From contig JAUWHO010000029.1 in the NCBI GenBank assembly GCA_030605835.1, forward strand, positions 1 to 64,000: a DNA stretch of 64,000 nt. Direction: 5' to 3'. Under the pieces are notes generated by a model. That model saw nothing but the letters and a program-made list of their open reading frames with translations, searched no databases and had not been told where the DNA came from. The stretch's first letter is position 1, and every line of letters begins with the position of its first letter. This document shows, piece by piece, positions 33,694 through 42,311 of this stretch. The stretch is from Candidatus Zixiibacteriota bacterium. GTDB taxonomy: Bacteria > Zixibacteria > MSB-5A5 > DG-27. The translations under genes were made by a program, and so were the position numbers.

Positions 33694-34740
33694 CTATCCG
33701 ACTTTGCCGCCCTCCTGCTTGAATGACTCAGACAGATGCCTGAACAATTCTTCTAAGTTAGGATTTGTGAGACTCTCCTGTTTCAGCCGGTCAATTAGGG
33801 ATAGATGTTCCTCTTCTAGTGCGGTAAGGCGAAATTCTCCAATCAAATTCGAGGAAGACGATAGACCCTTGAGACGGTCAAAAACAGCGTAATAGTCGCC
33901 ATTCGACACAACTACATACCGCACTCCCCGATCAAGTGCATACGTGTATCCTTGTTGAACCGCTCCATGACTGTTGTATAAACTCAGGTTCCAATCTTTT
34001 TTCACCTCCACGATAACAAGAGGGCTGTCTCCATCCCAGATAGAAATGTCGATCCGACCTTGGCGATACCTGATGTCTCTGTGCTTCTTGTAGCCGATAG
34101 CGCAAAAGAAATCTTCAACAAGAGATTCGTGGGCTCTTTCCTGGTGTTTAGGATCGGCTTTCAGTCGCTTAACTGCTTCAACCACTGAGTCAAGATAGTC
34201 TGGAGGAGGATCAACATAGTTTATCTTAGCAGACTCCTCTGGGGGCGTCTCCCCGAGCAAGCGCCGTATGTATGGTGGAACCTCGTCCAGAAGACTACCG
34301 ACTGTACCGTATGGCTCCCACGCACGTTCACCGGGGCTGAGAATGTCTTTTGCCCTTACATAGTTAGTGTATTTCCAGTCGACTTCCCTGAAATGCGAAT
34401 AAAATTCTTCCTTATCATCAACTCCAGTGTTGTGTTTGAATTCTTGATAGCGGTACTCCGAAGTGACAACACCTACTCCGAAGAGACCATGATTAACATT
34501 ATTAACACCTACATAGTCACCAACATTCAGAGACAAGAATTTAGTGAATACATCAATTACGCTTGCCTCACTTTCGTATTTCTTTGACCTGATAATTAAG
34601 ATAGCTTCATCAATGGATTTTCCCGTCAGGTCTTCATCCATCCATCCAATTGCTATATATCCACCAGATAGAAAATTATTCCACGCATCTTCCTTCTTGC
34701 CTTGAATGTGCGTTGGGCAAATTGTCATAAATCGTGGCAT
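33694..34740 (-). CDS. restriction-endonuclease-like protein (PD-(D/E)xK, HsdR_N-type domain)
   Basis: A 348-residue protein. The C-terminal half (about 195-310) looks like the N-terminal nuclease domain of type I restriction subunits: a DIRYRQGRIDISIWDGDSPLVIVEVKKDWN segment supplies the Asp and the E-x-K of the PD-(D/E)xK site, followed by QQGYTYALDRGVRYVVVSNGDYYAVFDR. The N-terminal half (about 1-150) has GGYIAIGW, VGDYVGVNN and FGVGVVTSEYRYQ, resembling a small beta-barrel of the PUA/EVE kind that reads bases, though I cannot name the family. AT content is higher than in its neighbours (about 37% GC in 34381-34440). No methylase or other restriction genes are near. A Shine-Dalgarno AGGAGGTAG precedes the ATG. 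Possibly a solitary defence nuclease acquired by transfer. Confidence 0.75.
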   Translation of the reverse strand: MPRFMTICPTHIQGKKEDAWNNFLSGGYIAIGWMDEDLTGKSIDEAILIIRSKKYESEASVIDVFTKFLSLNVGDYVGVNNVNHGLFGVGVVTSEYRYQEFKHNTGVDDKEEFYSHFREVDWKYTNYVRAKDILSPGERAWEPYGTVGSLLDEVPPYIRRLLGETPPEESAKINYVDPPPDYLDSVVEAVKRLKADPKHQERAHESLVEDFFCAIGYKKHRDIRYRQGRIDISIWDGDSPLVIVEVKKDWNLSLYNSHGAVQQGYTYALDRGVRYVVVSNGDYYAVFDRLKGLSSSSNLIGEFRLTALEEEHLSLIDRLKQESLTNPNLEELFRHLSESFKQEGGKVG

Positions 34741-34769
34741 TAATCTACCTCCTCAACCAAATTGGAATG

Positions 34770-36101
34770 TCAACTAACATCGTATGGGAGACCCCTCTCC
34801 CGTATCTCCGATTTGGAAATCAGAAAATCGGTGACCTTCTCCTCTAAAAGCTGTTCTTCGATCCTCTGTTTTTCTTTCTCATCGGATAGATTCTGCCTGA
34901 TCTTTTCTTTGGGGAGCTGAAATCTCTCGGCGTATCTTCCTACCCATCCCTCCAGATCGTCCGCGGTGACCTCGATTTTCTCCTCTTCGGCGATGCGGTG
35001 AAAGAGAAGCTCCCAGCGCAGTTGGTCGATGAGGTGGGGGCGATAGCTCTCCTGGAATTTCTCCTCTTCCAAATCTGTGAGTTTGCTTTTCAATCCCTGG
35101 CTAACTGACTTGGTGTAGTCGGATACGAAGGATTCCGGAATCTCGATGGGGTTGGCCTCCACCAACTTCCGGATGAGGTTTCTCCGTAGAATCTGTTCCG
35201 CCTCCTTGCGGGCCTTGATGTCCAGGTCGGCTTCGATGTTGGACTTAAGCTCGGCGATATTCTGAGGGTCGGGCCGACCGGTCCAACCGGTGAACCTTCT
35301 TGCGAACTCCTCGTTCAGCTCCGGGAGCTTCCTTTCCTTAACCTCCTTGATCTTTAACCGGTATCCGACGCTTTCCTCTGATGAGCCTTTCTCGGGGCGA
35401 TCGTCGGAGCGGGCGACAGTGACCTCCACCAACTCCCCACCCCCTTTCCCGACTAAAGCTTCGTAGAACTCCTTTTGAATTGCGTCGGGCTTCAGGCTGA
35501 TCTCGATATTCTCGCGTCTCTCCGGGCTGGAAGCCTCCGGAGTCACCTTCTCTAAGTCCACCGTCAATACATCTCCACTGCGGGCATTTCGCTCGACCAC
35601 CTCATCTTCAGCGTGGCTTTCTTGGAGTTCTTTTAGGGTCTTGTCGATGAGCTTATCGGTGATCAGAAACACCGGTTTCTCGACCTCCAACTCCTTGTAG
35701 TTCAACTCCTGAATCTGAGGTGGAACTTCGATCTCCACTTTGAACCTCAAAGGTTGGTCGGGCTTCAACTCGATATCGGAGATCTCCTGCATTGAAATCG
35801 GGGAGAGGTTTTTCTCCTTCAGAGCCTGTTCGTAGGCTTTGGGGACCAAACTCTCCTTGACCTCCTGGGTGGCGGAATCACTGTAGCGCGCTTTCAGAAG
35901 CTCCAGAGGAGCTTTCCCCTTGCGATAGCCGGGGATCGATAACCCCTGACGCAGCCTCTTGTAGGCGGCCTCGAATTCCCGGTTGACCTCCGATGCCGGA
36001 ACCTCTATCTTTAGAATTCTCCTGCACCCCGGCTTCTCGGTCACGGTGACTTTCAAGCCAGCCTTCAATTCCTGGTTTATTTCGTTAACTCCCGGTTCCA
36101 A
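34770..36101 (-). CDS. tig: trigger factor, ribosome-associated chaperone
   Basis: A chaperone that binds nascent chains at the ribosome exit tunnel. The 443-residue protein has the N-terminal ribosome-binding domain with the signature SIPGYRKGKAPLELL, a middle domain with GDVLTVDLEKV and a long C-terminal helical arm. An open frame runs upstream to 36221, but it crosses tRNA-Leu. The TTG at 36101, with GGAGGAG at 36108-36114, is the likely start. The stop lies 29 bases before the start of the nuclease-like gene. Confidence 0.93.
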   Translation of the reverse strand: MEPGVNEINQELKAGLKVTVTEKPGCRRILKIEVPASEVNREFEAAYKRLRQGLSIPGYRKGKAPLELLKARYSDSATQEVKESLVPKAYEQALKEKNLSPISMQEISDIELKPDQPLRFKVEIEVPPQIQELNYKELEVEKPVFLITDKLIDKTLKELQESHAEDEVVERNARSGDVLTVDLEKVTPEASSPERRENIEISLKPDAIQKEFYEALVGKGGGELVEVTVARSDDRPEKGSSEESVGYRLKIKEVKERKLPELNEEFARRFTGWTGRPDPQNIAELKSNIEADLDIKARKEAEQILRRNLIRKLVEANPIEIPESFVSDYTKSVSQGLKSKLTDLEEEKFQESYRPHLIDQLRWELLFHRIAEEEKIEVTADDLEGWVGRYAERFQLPKEKIRQNLSDEKEKQRIEEQLLEEKVTDFLISKSEIRERGLPYDVS

Positions 36102-36144
36102 ATTTCGCTCCTCCAGGTTGAGACAACCTGGGCTATCGTTTGAA

Positions 36145-36227
36145 TGCGAAAGGGGGGATTTGAACCCCCACCCCTTAAGGGACTGGATCCTAAATCCAGC
36201 GCGTCTACCAGGTTCCGCCACTTTCGC
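36145..36227 (-). tRNA. tRNA-Leu (anticodon UAG)
   Basis: An 83-base class II tRNA. The acceptor stem pairs GCGAAAG (36221-36227) with CTTTCGC (36146-36152). The anticodon arm is CTGGA TTTAGGA TCCAG with anticodon TAG; a variable arm (TCCCTTAAGGGG) and T arm with GGTTCAAATCC are present. CCA is not encoded. It lies just before tig and shares the promoter at 36257-36285. Confidence 0.95.
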
Positions 36228-36256
36228 AAAGACTGATCTCCTCTCTTCTTTCGAGC

Positions 36257-36285
36257 AATATAGCTCCGCAAGGGAACAGTGTCAA
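36257..36285 (-). promoter_or_regulatory. promoter of tRNA-Leu and tig
   Basis: On the - strand, TTGACA (36280-36285), 17 bases, TATATT (36257-36262). The transcript would start about 22 bases before the tRNA. Confidence 0.8.
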
Positions 36286-36349
36286 GGTCAACGGAATCGT
36301 AACTCGTAACCGAGACAAAACGATGCCTCAAGGGGAGAGGTCCGCAGTT

Positions 36350-37012
36350 TTATCCAGGCTTAGCCAGCACCAGGTAATCACGGTATACGCTCAGAATCCG
36401 ATAATCGCTGATCCCCGCTTCCTTAAGCAATCTAACAATTTTGCCTCGGGGGTAGAAATAGACCGGGCATCCCTTCAAGGTCAACCTGACCTTTCTAATT
36501 ATCGTGCGCAGCAGCCACTTCTTGGGAAAACTCATCACCATCAGTTTCGTGCTGAGGCCCTTTGCCTTCTCAATATATGGGAGGGGATCGGGGATGTAAT
36601 CGAAAAAGCCGATCGCCAGAGAGTAGTCGAACTCTCCCTCGAAAGCGTGAGTCAAGAAATCCCCGGAGATGAGTTCCAGCTTGTCGGAGACTCCAACGAG
36701 ACTGGCGTTTTCAGAGACTATCTCTAACATCTTTTCTGAGAAATCAATCCCCATCACCCGATCGGCACCCCTCTTCGCGAACTCCACAAGATAGTGACCG
36801 GGCCCGCAGCCGATATCCAGAACCGACCTCCCCTCTATGGGTTGACAGTTCTCCAGGGTTAATCTGAACCGCTCGGGGATGGACCTTCGGAAATACCAAT
36901 CCAAGAATCGATGCAGAGGCCCTTTTCTGGGACGATAGATGGCCTCAAACTCGGAGGCCCTTTCGGTGAAGAATTTTTGGACCTTACCTGAGTTTGTAGC
37001 TTTCAAGAACAC
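36350..37012 (-). CDS. class I SAM-dependent methyltransferase
   Basis: A 220-residue methyltransferase. Motif I is VLDIGCGPGHYLVEFAKRGADRVMGIDFSEKML at about 70-102, followed by LELISGDFLTH and FDYSLAIGFFDYIPDP. Its length and C-terminal YFYPRGKIVRLLKEAGISDYRIL are typical of small-molecule or lipid methyltransferases. Its start overlaps the end of the upstream deacetylase gene by 29 bases, which suggests translational coupling. Substrate unknown; a role with a glycan or lipid is inference from the partner gene. Confidence 0.85.
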   Translation of the reverse strand: MFLKATNSGKVQKFFTERASEFEAIYRPRKGPLHRFLDWYFRRSIPERFRLTLENCQPIEGRSVLDIGCGPGHYLVEFAKRGADRVMGIDFSEKMLEIVSENASLVGVSDKLELISGDFLTHAFEGEFDYSLAIGFFDYIPDPLPYIEKAKGLSTKLMVMSFPKKWLLRTIIRKVRLTLKGCPVYFYPRGKIVRLLKEAGISDYRILSVYRDYLVLAKPG

Positions 37013-37823
37013 TCTCCATGGGAGCGAATTTGAACTCCGAAAACAGACGGTGCAGCCGGCCTTGAGTCTCCTTCAAGTTAGCGTAAAAGGTGAATCTCAA
37101 GGGAAGGGGAAGTGTGACTCGGGGACATTCGGGGTCGATCTCGCGGGGATGCAGATAGAAGATGAAGGGATGGCCTTCCTGGTTTATTTTCGATAATCCC
37201 CACCTGGTCAAAGAGAAGGGGAGGATCCGAAAATAGGCACCTCCACAGACGGGAAGATTGTATCCTGCGACCTTGACGGTCGAGAGGGGAAATTCCCAGA
37301 TCTCTCCGTTTCTGGTAGCAACTCGGTGGGGAAACCTCTCCGCCCCCGGGATGCCGTAACGGTAATTCCTGGTCGGGAAGATGCTGGAGTCGTGTTCGAT
37401 CCCGAGCTCAGCCAGGATATCGAAAGCCCAGAGCGATCTTTTGGTTATGGAGAAATAGGGAGCGCGGAAACTTCTGACCTTTTCCCCGATCAGATCCTCC
37501 GTCAACTTCAAGGCCTTATCTAAGTCGGCTCTGAATTTCTCTTCTGTCAACTCATATATGAACTGGTGGCCGTAAGTGTGGCTGCCGATCCTGTGTCCAA
37601 GCTTGTGCACTTCCCGGACCAGATGGGGGCTCTCTTTGCTGATATGACCTAAAATGAAGAAGGTCGCCTTTATTTCATATTCATCTAAAAGACCCAAAAG
37701 CTTGTGGAGATTCATCTCCAGCCTTTTCTCGTAACCGTTCCAGTCCTCCGGAGCAAGACCGATCCCCTGATACCAGTCCTCCAAGTCTACGGTGAAAGCG
37801 TTAGTGATCTTGGTCTCGTCCAT
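36984..37823 (-). CDS. polysaccharide deacetylase (XrtA/DUF3473-type)
   Basis: A 279-residue carbohydrate esterase 4 enzyme. AFTVDLEDWYQG at the N-terminus, ATFFILGHISKESPHLVREVHKLGHRIGSHTYGHQFIYEL with the H-x3-H zinc ligands, and FRAPYFSITKRSLWAFDIL match the deacetylases found in exosortase-linked exopolysaccharide systems. A DUF3473-like tail (GAYFRILPFSLTRWGLSKINQEGHPFIFYLHPREID) follows. No signal peptide. The ATG at 37823 has no good Shine-Dalgarno; a TTG at 37829 is the alternative. A near-consensus promoter lies directly upstream. Confidence 0.88.
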   Translation of the reverse strand: MDETKITNAFTVDLEDWYQGIGLAPEDWNGYEKRLEMNLHKLLGLLDEYEIKATFFILGHISKESPHLVREVHKLGHRIGSHTYGHQFIYELTEEKFRADLDKALKLTEDLIGEKVRSFRAPYFSITKRSLWAFDILAELGIEHDSSIFPTRNYRYGIPGAERFPHRVATRNGEIWEFPLSTVKVAGYNLPVCGGAYFRILPFSLTRWGLSKINQEGHPFIFYLHPREIDPECPRVTLPLPLRFTFYANLKETQGRLHRLFSEFKFAPMESVLESYKLR

Positions 37824-37855
37824 TGTCAATTAGAAGCCGGATTCCACGGAGTTGA

Positions 37856-37883
37856 ATTATACCGCTTCAAAATCTCTTGTCAA
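37856..37883 (-). promoter_or_regulatory. promoter of the deacetylase-methyltransferase pair
   Basis: On the - strand, TTGACA (37878-37883), a 16-base spacer and a perfect TATAAT (37856-37861). It implies a short leader of about 25 bases before the ATG at 37823. Confidence 0.8.
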
Positions 37884-38061
37884 GCCTGATGGGGCTGGCC
37901 CTTTAGCAGATTGCTATCTTCCAGAGTAAGTATAAGCTTGAGTGGTGGACCGGTTGCGTGAAAACAGCGCTAGCAAAACACAAGCGGAGAACCCTCCATT
38001 TCACTCCGGTGGAGGAGCTCCTCGCAGACCCCTCCTGAGAAACTGTTTTATCTGAATCCCC

Positions 38062-39579
38062 TCAGCGGCAGGATTGGGATTCAGCCGTCACCGGCTGGGG
38101 GTTTCTTTTCAGTCTCTGGTAAAGCTCCAGATATTTCTTTGCAGAGGCCTCCCAGGAGAAGTCCAGCGACATCCCATAGCGCATTAGCTTTTCCCAGCTC
38201 TCCTTTTTACGATAGGCCTCTAAAGCCCTATTGACTGCCTCTAAAAGTGCCTCCGGGGAGTATTCCTCGAAGACGAAGCCACATCCCAGACCGGTTTCGG
38301 GGTCATAGTCATCGATACTGTCCGCCAATCCGCCGGTCTTTCTGACGATCGGAACGGTGCCGTATTTTAAGCTGTAAAGCTGATTCAAACCACAGGGCTC
38401 ATAGCGCGAAGGCATCAGAAACATATCCGCGCCGGCCTCGATGCGGTGCGCTAAAGCTTCGTCGAACCCTAACTTCAAACCGACTTTCCCAGGATATCTC
38501 CTTCTCAAGCTACGGAAGAGCTTATGATAGCGCTCTTCCCCGGTCCCCAGAATTACCATCTGCAAATCCAGCTTCATGAGCTCCTTGGAGGAGGCCTCGA
38601 TCAGGTCAAAACCTTTCTGGGAGGCCAGACGCGAGATGATCCCGATAAGCGGAAGCCTCCTTCCGGGGTTGGGGAGACCCATCTGTTTGCTGAGAGCTAA
38701 ACGGTTCTTTCTTTTTCCCTCAAGGTCATCCGCCCGGTACTTGAAGGGGAGAAATCTGTCAATTTCGGGGTTCCAGACCTTATAGTCGATGCCGTTCATA
38801 ATCCCGTGGAGGTCAGACTGTCGCGCCCGCAAAAGCCCCTCCATCCCGCACCCGAATTCGTTGGAGGAGCTTATCTCCTGAGCGTAGCGACACGATACGG
38901 TGGTGATCAGGTCGGCGAAATGTATCCCCGATTTGAGGTAGCTGACCATGCCCCAGTATTCCAAACCAGCGGTTGGGTAGAAAAACTCGGCGGGGAGATT
39001 CAACTTCTCAGAAATCTCTGCAGGGAAATTGCCCTGATAGGCGATGTTGTGAATGGTGAAGACCGTCTTAGTCTCTGAGAAGAAGGGATCTTGTGAATAA
39101 ATGCTCTTGAGGTATGCCGGTATCAAACCCGTCTGCCAGTCGTTCAGATGGATGAGGTCAGGTTTCCAATCCAGAGCCTTCAACGACTCCAACACGCCTC
39201 TGCAGAAAAGCAGGAAACGCTCGTCGTTGTCGGGAAAATCCTTTCCGGTCTTTTTGTCAAGGTAGAGACCGTTCCGCCTGAACTTTGTCAGCGAATCGAT
39301 AAAAAACCATTCCACCTCGGAGTCCGGGAGCTTGCACCTCTTCAGCGTGAAAGTCTCCCTGCGGTCTCCTGTGGGGACTTCTAAACCTTTGACCACGGTT
39401 TCTATTCGGTAAGTCCTTTCATCTATGGACCCGTATCCAGGCAGGATGACTCTCACCTCGACACCCAAGTTTGCAAGCGCCTTCGGCAAGGCACCGGCGA
39501 CATCGGCTAGCCCCCCGGTTTTAGCGAAGGGCACCGCCTCTGAAGAGACTATAGCTATTTTCATCCCTGGTGATTTCAA
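38062..39579 (-). CDS. glgA: glycogen synthase (ADP-glucose type)
   Basis: Transfers glucose from ADP-glucose to a growing alpha-1,4-glucan; cytoplasmic. The 505-residue GT5 enzyme begins IAIVSSEAVPFAKTGGLADVAGALP, containing the nucleotide-sugar KTGGLADV loop. LIHLNDWQTGLIPAYL, IHNIAYQGNFP, GIISRLASQKGFDL and PSRYEPCGLNQLYSLKYGTVPIVRKTGGL follow. A TTG at 39579 has GGGAG at a good distance and is used here; the ATG at 39564 is also possible. It lies just downstream of galT on the - strand, linking galactose use and glucan storage. Confidence 0.95.
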   Translation of the reverse strand: MKSPGMKIAIVSSEAVPFAKTGGLADVAGALPKALANLGVEVRVILPGYGSIDERTYRIETVVKGLEVPTGDRRETFTLKRCKLPDSEVEWFFIDSLTKFRRNGLYLDKKTGKDFPDNDERFLLFCRGVLESLKALDWKPDLIHLNDWQTGLIPAYLKSIYSQDPFFSETKTVFTIHNIAYQGNFPAEISEKLNLPAEFFYPTAGLEYWGMVSYLKSGIHFADLITTVSCRYAQEISSSNEFGCGMEGLLRARQSDLHGIMNGIDYKVWNPEIDRFLPFKYRADDLEGKRKNRLALSKQMGLPNPGRRLPLIGIISRLASQKGFDLIEASSKELMKLDLQMVILGTGEERYHKLFRSLRRRYPGKVGLKLGFDEALAHRIEAGADMFLMPSRYEPCGLNQLYSLKYGTVPIVRKTGGLADSIDDYDPETGLGCGFVFEEYSPEALLEAVNRALEAYRKKESWEKLMRYGMSLDFSWEASAKKYLELYQRLKRNPQPVTAESQSCR

Positions 39580-39643
39580 GTTATCTACGCTCCCTTCTGA
39601 TGAGGTTGTGAGTAGCTGTGATCCTAAACCGTTCCGATCTTGA

Positions 39644-40681
39644 TTAGTGAACCAACTCCGCTTGCTGCTTGAGGGTGCTGTTTTTCAACTTCACCTCTCG
39701 GAGGTATCTGGCCGCCTCCTCTGGAGAGACGGGGTTGATATAGAAGCCAGTGCCCCACTCGAAACCGGCGACCTTCGTCAATTTCGGAATGATCTCGAAG
39801 TGCCAGTGGTACTCTCTTTCGTATCCCTCATCTACCGGAGAGACGTGGAGTACATAGTTATACGGAGGTTGGCTGAGAGATACGGACAATCGCATCAGGG
39901 TCTCCTTCAACAGGCTCGCTAACTTGAGGTCGTCCTCCTCGGGACTCTTCTCGAAGGTGGCATAATGTTTCTTAGGAAGTATCCAGGTCTCGAAGGGGAA
40001 ACGGGGCGCAAAGGGTTCCAGGGCGATGAAGGCCTCGTTCTCCGCCACCACCCTCTCGTTATCGCTCAGCTCCTGACGGATAATGTCACAGAAAACACAC
40101 CTCTCCTTGTAGTCGTAATACCTCTTGGCCCCCTCTAACTCCTCAGACACCCTCTTGGGAACGACGGGGGTGGCAATAAGTTGGCTGTGAGCATGCTCTA
40201 AAGAGGCTCCTGCCGCCTCTCCCTTGTTCTTGAAGATCATTATGTAGCGGAAACGGGGATCCTTTTTCAAATCCTCGTAGCGGAAGCGATAGGCTTCAAT
40301 CACACAAGCGATCTCCTGCTCCGAGAGGTCCACCAGATCCTGGTCATGATCGTTGGTCTCTATTATGACCTCGTGGGCACCAACTCCGTTCATCTTGTCG
40401 AACATTCCGTGCCCCTCCCGATTAAGATCTCCCTCAATCTTTAAGGCCGGATATTTGTTCGATATGATCCGCAGCGTCCATCCCGGGGTGTTGGGTTCGG
40501 ATCCGTCCGGTCTCAGGGCTCTGATCTCCGGAGGGGTCATCGATTCGTTACCGGGACAGAAGGGACACAGCTTGCTTTCCTTCTTCTTGGGTGTTTTCTC
40601 GAAGTCGCTGGGCCTTTTCCCCCTCTCGGTCGAGATGATCACCCATCTGCCGATGATGGGGTCTTTGCGAAGTTCCGGCAT
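39644..40681 (-). CDS. galT: galactose-1-phosphate uridylyltransferase
   Basis: Exchanges UMP between UDP-glucose and galactose-1-phosphate in the Leloir pathway. The 345-residue protein begins MPELRKDPIIGRWVIISTERGKRP. It has two Cys pairs (CPFCPGNE and CVFCDI) for zinc and the nucleophile motif ASLEHAHSQLIATPVVP. The ATG at 40681 follows AGGAGAGGATA; an upstream ATG at 40702 has a weaker site. Transcribed together with glgA from the promoter at 40783. Confidence 0.94.
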   Translation of the reverse strand: MPELRKDPIIGRWVIISTERGKRPSDFEKTPKKKESKLCPFCPGNESMTPPEIRALRPDGSEPNTPGWTLRIISNKYPALKIEGDLNREGHGMFDKMNGVGAHEVIIETNDHDQDLVDLSEQEIACVIEAYRFRYEDLKKDPRFRYIMIFKNKGEAAGASLEHAHSQLIATPVVPKRVSEELEGAKRYYDYKERCVFCDIIRQELSDNERVVAENEAFIALEPFAPRFPFETWILPKKHYATFEKSPEEDDLKLASLLKETLMRLSVSLSQPPYNYVLHVSPVDEGYEREYHWHFEIIPKLTKVAGFEWGTGFYINPVSPEEAARYLREVKLKNSTLKQQAELVH

Positions 40682-40782
40682 TATCCTCTCCTGTGATGGC
40701 ATCTCATATATCGACCGCTTATTATTCGAGCTTGACCGAACTCATCCACATCCCGCCGGGCTTTTGCTTAACAACGCCGCCA

Positions 40783-40810
40783 AATATAGCCTCACGCTCC
40801 TGTTTGTCAA
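40783..40810 (-). promoter_or_regulatory. promoter of galT-glgA
   Basis: On the - strand, TTGACA (40805-40810), 16 bases, TATATT (40783-40788). Confidence 0.75.
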
Positions 40811-40975
40811 GCCCGATCTGGTTAACGGCTAATGGTAAATAGTGAATAGCAAATCGTCCCCCCCCCTCAACCCTTGAAGATCAATTCACGGCAGCTTGCA
40901 CGCCTCAGGTAGGATTGAGACCGCATCCGATCTGAAAGCTAAATCTCAAGTTTTCCAGGGATTGTGAAAAAAGAG

Positions 40976-41004
40976 TTGACGGGGGAACCAATAGAGGTTA
41001 TAAG
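40976..41004 (+). promoter_or_regulatory. promoter of the PerR/Fur-type regulator
   Basis: TTGACG (40976-40981), 17 bases, TATAAG (40999-41004). Transcription would start only a few bases before the ATG at 41017, so the real start codon may be further inside. Confidence 0.7.
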
Positions 41005-41016
41005 GGTTATGTAGGA

Positions 41017-41502
41017 ATGGTTACTATTACGAATAAGGAACCCCTGTTGTCCCATAACCGAAAATTCAGGATGACTCGACAGCGTCAGGTCATCTTAGAG
41101 GAGATCAAAAAGGTCCGCACCCACCCGACTGCCGACCAGCTTTACGAGATGGCTCGGCGGCGACTGCCGCACATCAGTCTGGGCACTGTTTACCGTAACT
41201 TAGAGATTCTGTCCGAATGCGGGATGGTGCAGAAACTGGACTTGGGTGGTGCTCAGAGGCGATTTGACGGCAACACAAAAAAACACTATCATGTCCACTG
41301 CACTCGTTGTGGTCGTGTCGATGATGTGCCAATTGAAGCAGTAGTTAAGATCCAGACCACCTTTCAGGGTGCGAGCAACTATAAGATAACCGGGCACAAA
41401 CTGGAGCTTCTGGGGTTATGTCCCCAGTGTAAGAAGGCGAAGAAAGCTCTAACGAAGAGGCCGGGGCGAAGGGCAGGAAGAAAAAGTAACAGCCATCCCT
41501 GA
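41017..41502 (+). CDS. Fur-family metalloregulator, PerR-like
   Basis: A 161-residue DNA-binding repressor that senses metal or peroxide. The winged helix contains MTRQRQVILEEIKK, HPTADQLYEMARRRLPHISLGTVYRNLEILSECGMV. Metal-site features are the His of HPTAD, RRFDGN...HYHVHC and two structural CxxC pairs (CTRC and CPQC). The Asp in FDGN and the His of HPTAD fit the PerR-type regulatory site. A Lys/Arg-rich tail of about 20 residues follows. It stands at the head of the oxidative-stress island, so it is the natural candidate for controlling it. A TTG near 41050, behind AAGGA, could be the true start, which would drop about 11 residues. Confidence 0.9.
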   Translation: MVTITNKEPLLSHNRKFRMTRQRQVILEEIKKVRTHPTADQLYEMARRRLPHISLGTVYRNLEILSECGMVQKLDLGGAQRRFDGNTKKHYHVHCTRCGRVDDVPIEAVVKIQTTFQGASNYKITGHKLELLGLCPQCKKAKKALTKRPGRRAGRKSNSHP

Positions 41503-41579
41503 GCGAGAAAATGTGAGGCTTACAAGCTCAGTAAATACAGACGATACCATTAATCCGCTGATGCGAGAGGAGAAGTAAA

Positions 41580-42155
41580 ATGGCTAAAATGAAGGGAACG
41601 AAAACTGAGAGAAACCTGCTCACCGCTTTCGCGGGCGAGTCTCAGGCGCGCAACCGTTACACCTATTTCGCCAGTAAAGCGAAAAAGGAGGGGCTCGAGC
41701 AGATAGCAGCCATCTTCGGGGAGACATCTAACCAGGAGAAAGAGCACGCCGAGAGGCTCTTCAAGCTACTGCAGGGAGGCGAAGTTGAGGTTCAGGCAGC
41801 ATTCCCGGCCGGAGTGATTGGGACCACCGCGGAAAACCTCAAGGCCGCTGCCGGCGGAGAAAACTACGAGTGGACCGATATGTATCCCTCCTTCGCCAAG
41901 GTTGCCCGGGAGGAGGGTTTCGAAGAGATCGCCGAGATATTCGAAGCCATCGCCGTGGCTGAGAAGCAACACGAGAAGCGTTACCTCGGCCTTCTGGCGA
42001 ATGTCGAAGCCGGCACCGTGTTTAGAAAGGATAAACCTGTCGTCTGGCGCTGCCTCAACTGCGGCTATCTGCATGAAGGCAAGGAGGCACCGGAGCTCTG
42101 CCCCGCCTGTGCCCATCCCCGAGCTTACTACGAGCTTCTGTGTGAGAACTGGTAA
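41580..42155 (+). CDS. rubrerythrin
   Basis: A non-heme diiron peroxidase that reduces hydrogen peroxide in anaerobes. The 191-residue protein has a ferritin-like domain ([44 protein letters not shown]) and a C-terminal rubredoxin domain with CLNC and CPAC binding Fe(Cys)4. Length and domain order are those of classical rubrerythrin. It lies 77 bases after the regulator gene with an ATG behind GAGGAGAAG. Electrons probably come from the rubredoxin and the reductant system encoded downstream. Confidence 0.96.
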   Translation: MAKMKGTKTERNLLTAFAGESQARNRYTYFASKAKKEGLEQIAAIFGETSNQEKEHAERLFKLLQGGEVEVQAAFPAGVIGTTAENLKAAAGGENYEWTDMYPSFAKVAREEGFEEIAEIFEAIAVAEKQHEKRYLGLLANVEAGTVFRKDKPVVWRCLNCGYLHEGKEAPELCPACAHPRAYYELLCENW

Positions 42156-42163
42156 TCGAGGAA

Positions 42164-42193
42164 TTGACAACCACTTGACTGGCACTTTATCAT
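42164..42193 (+). promoter_or_regulatory. putative promoter for korAB
   Basis: TTGACA (42164-42169), 18 bases, TATCAT (42188-42193), directly after the rubrerythrin stop. The leader of about 110 bases contains no gene. Confidence 0.5.
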
Positions 42194-42311
42194 TAAGTAA
42201 GATGCCGAGGCAGGGGGTTCAAATCCTCAAGCCTGCAACCTCCACCGATTGTGGCACCGATAGAGTCGGCCCCGATGATGACACTGAACAGCTCCGAGGT
42301 CAGAGGATGAT

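Noticed and set aside
36102-36221. N-terminal extension of trigger factor
   Set aside because: It would be translated across the tRNA-Leu gene; the TTG at 36101 has a proper ribosome binding site.
42205-42245. tRNA T-arm-like GGGGGTTCAAATCC after rubrerythrin
   Set aside because: Stems do not pair and no acceptor or anticodon arm is present, so no tRNA can be built.
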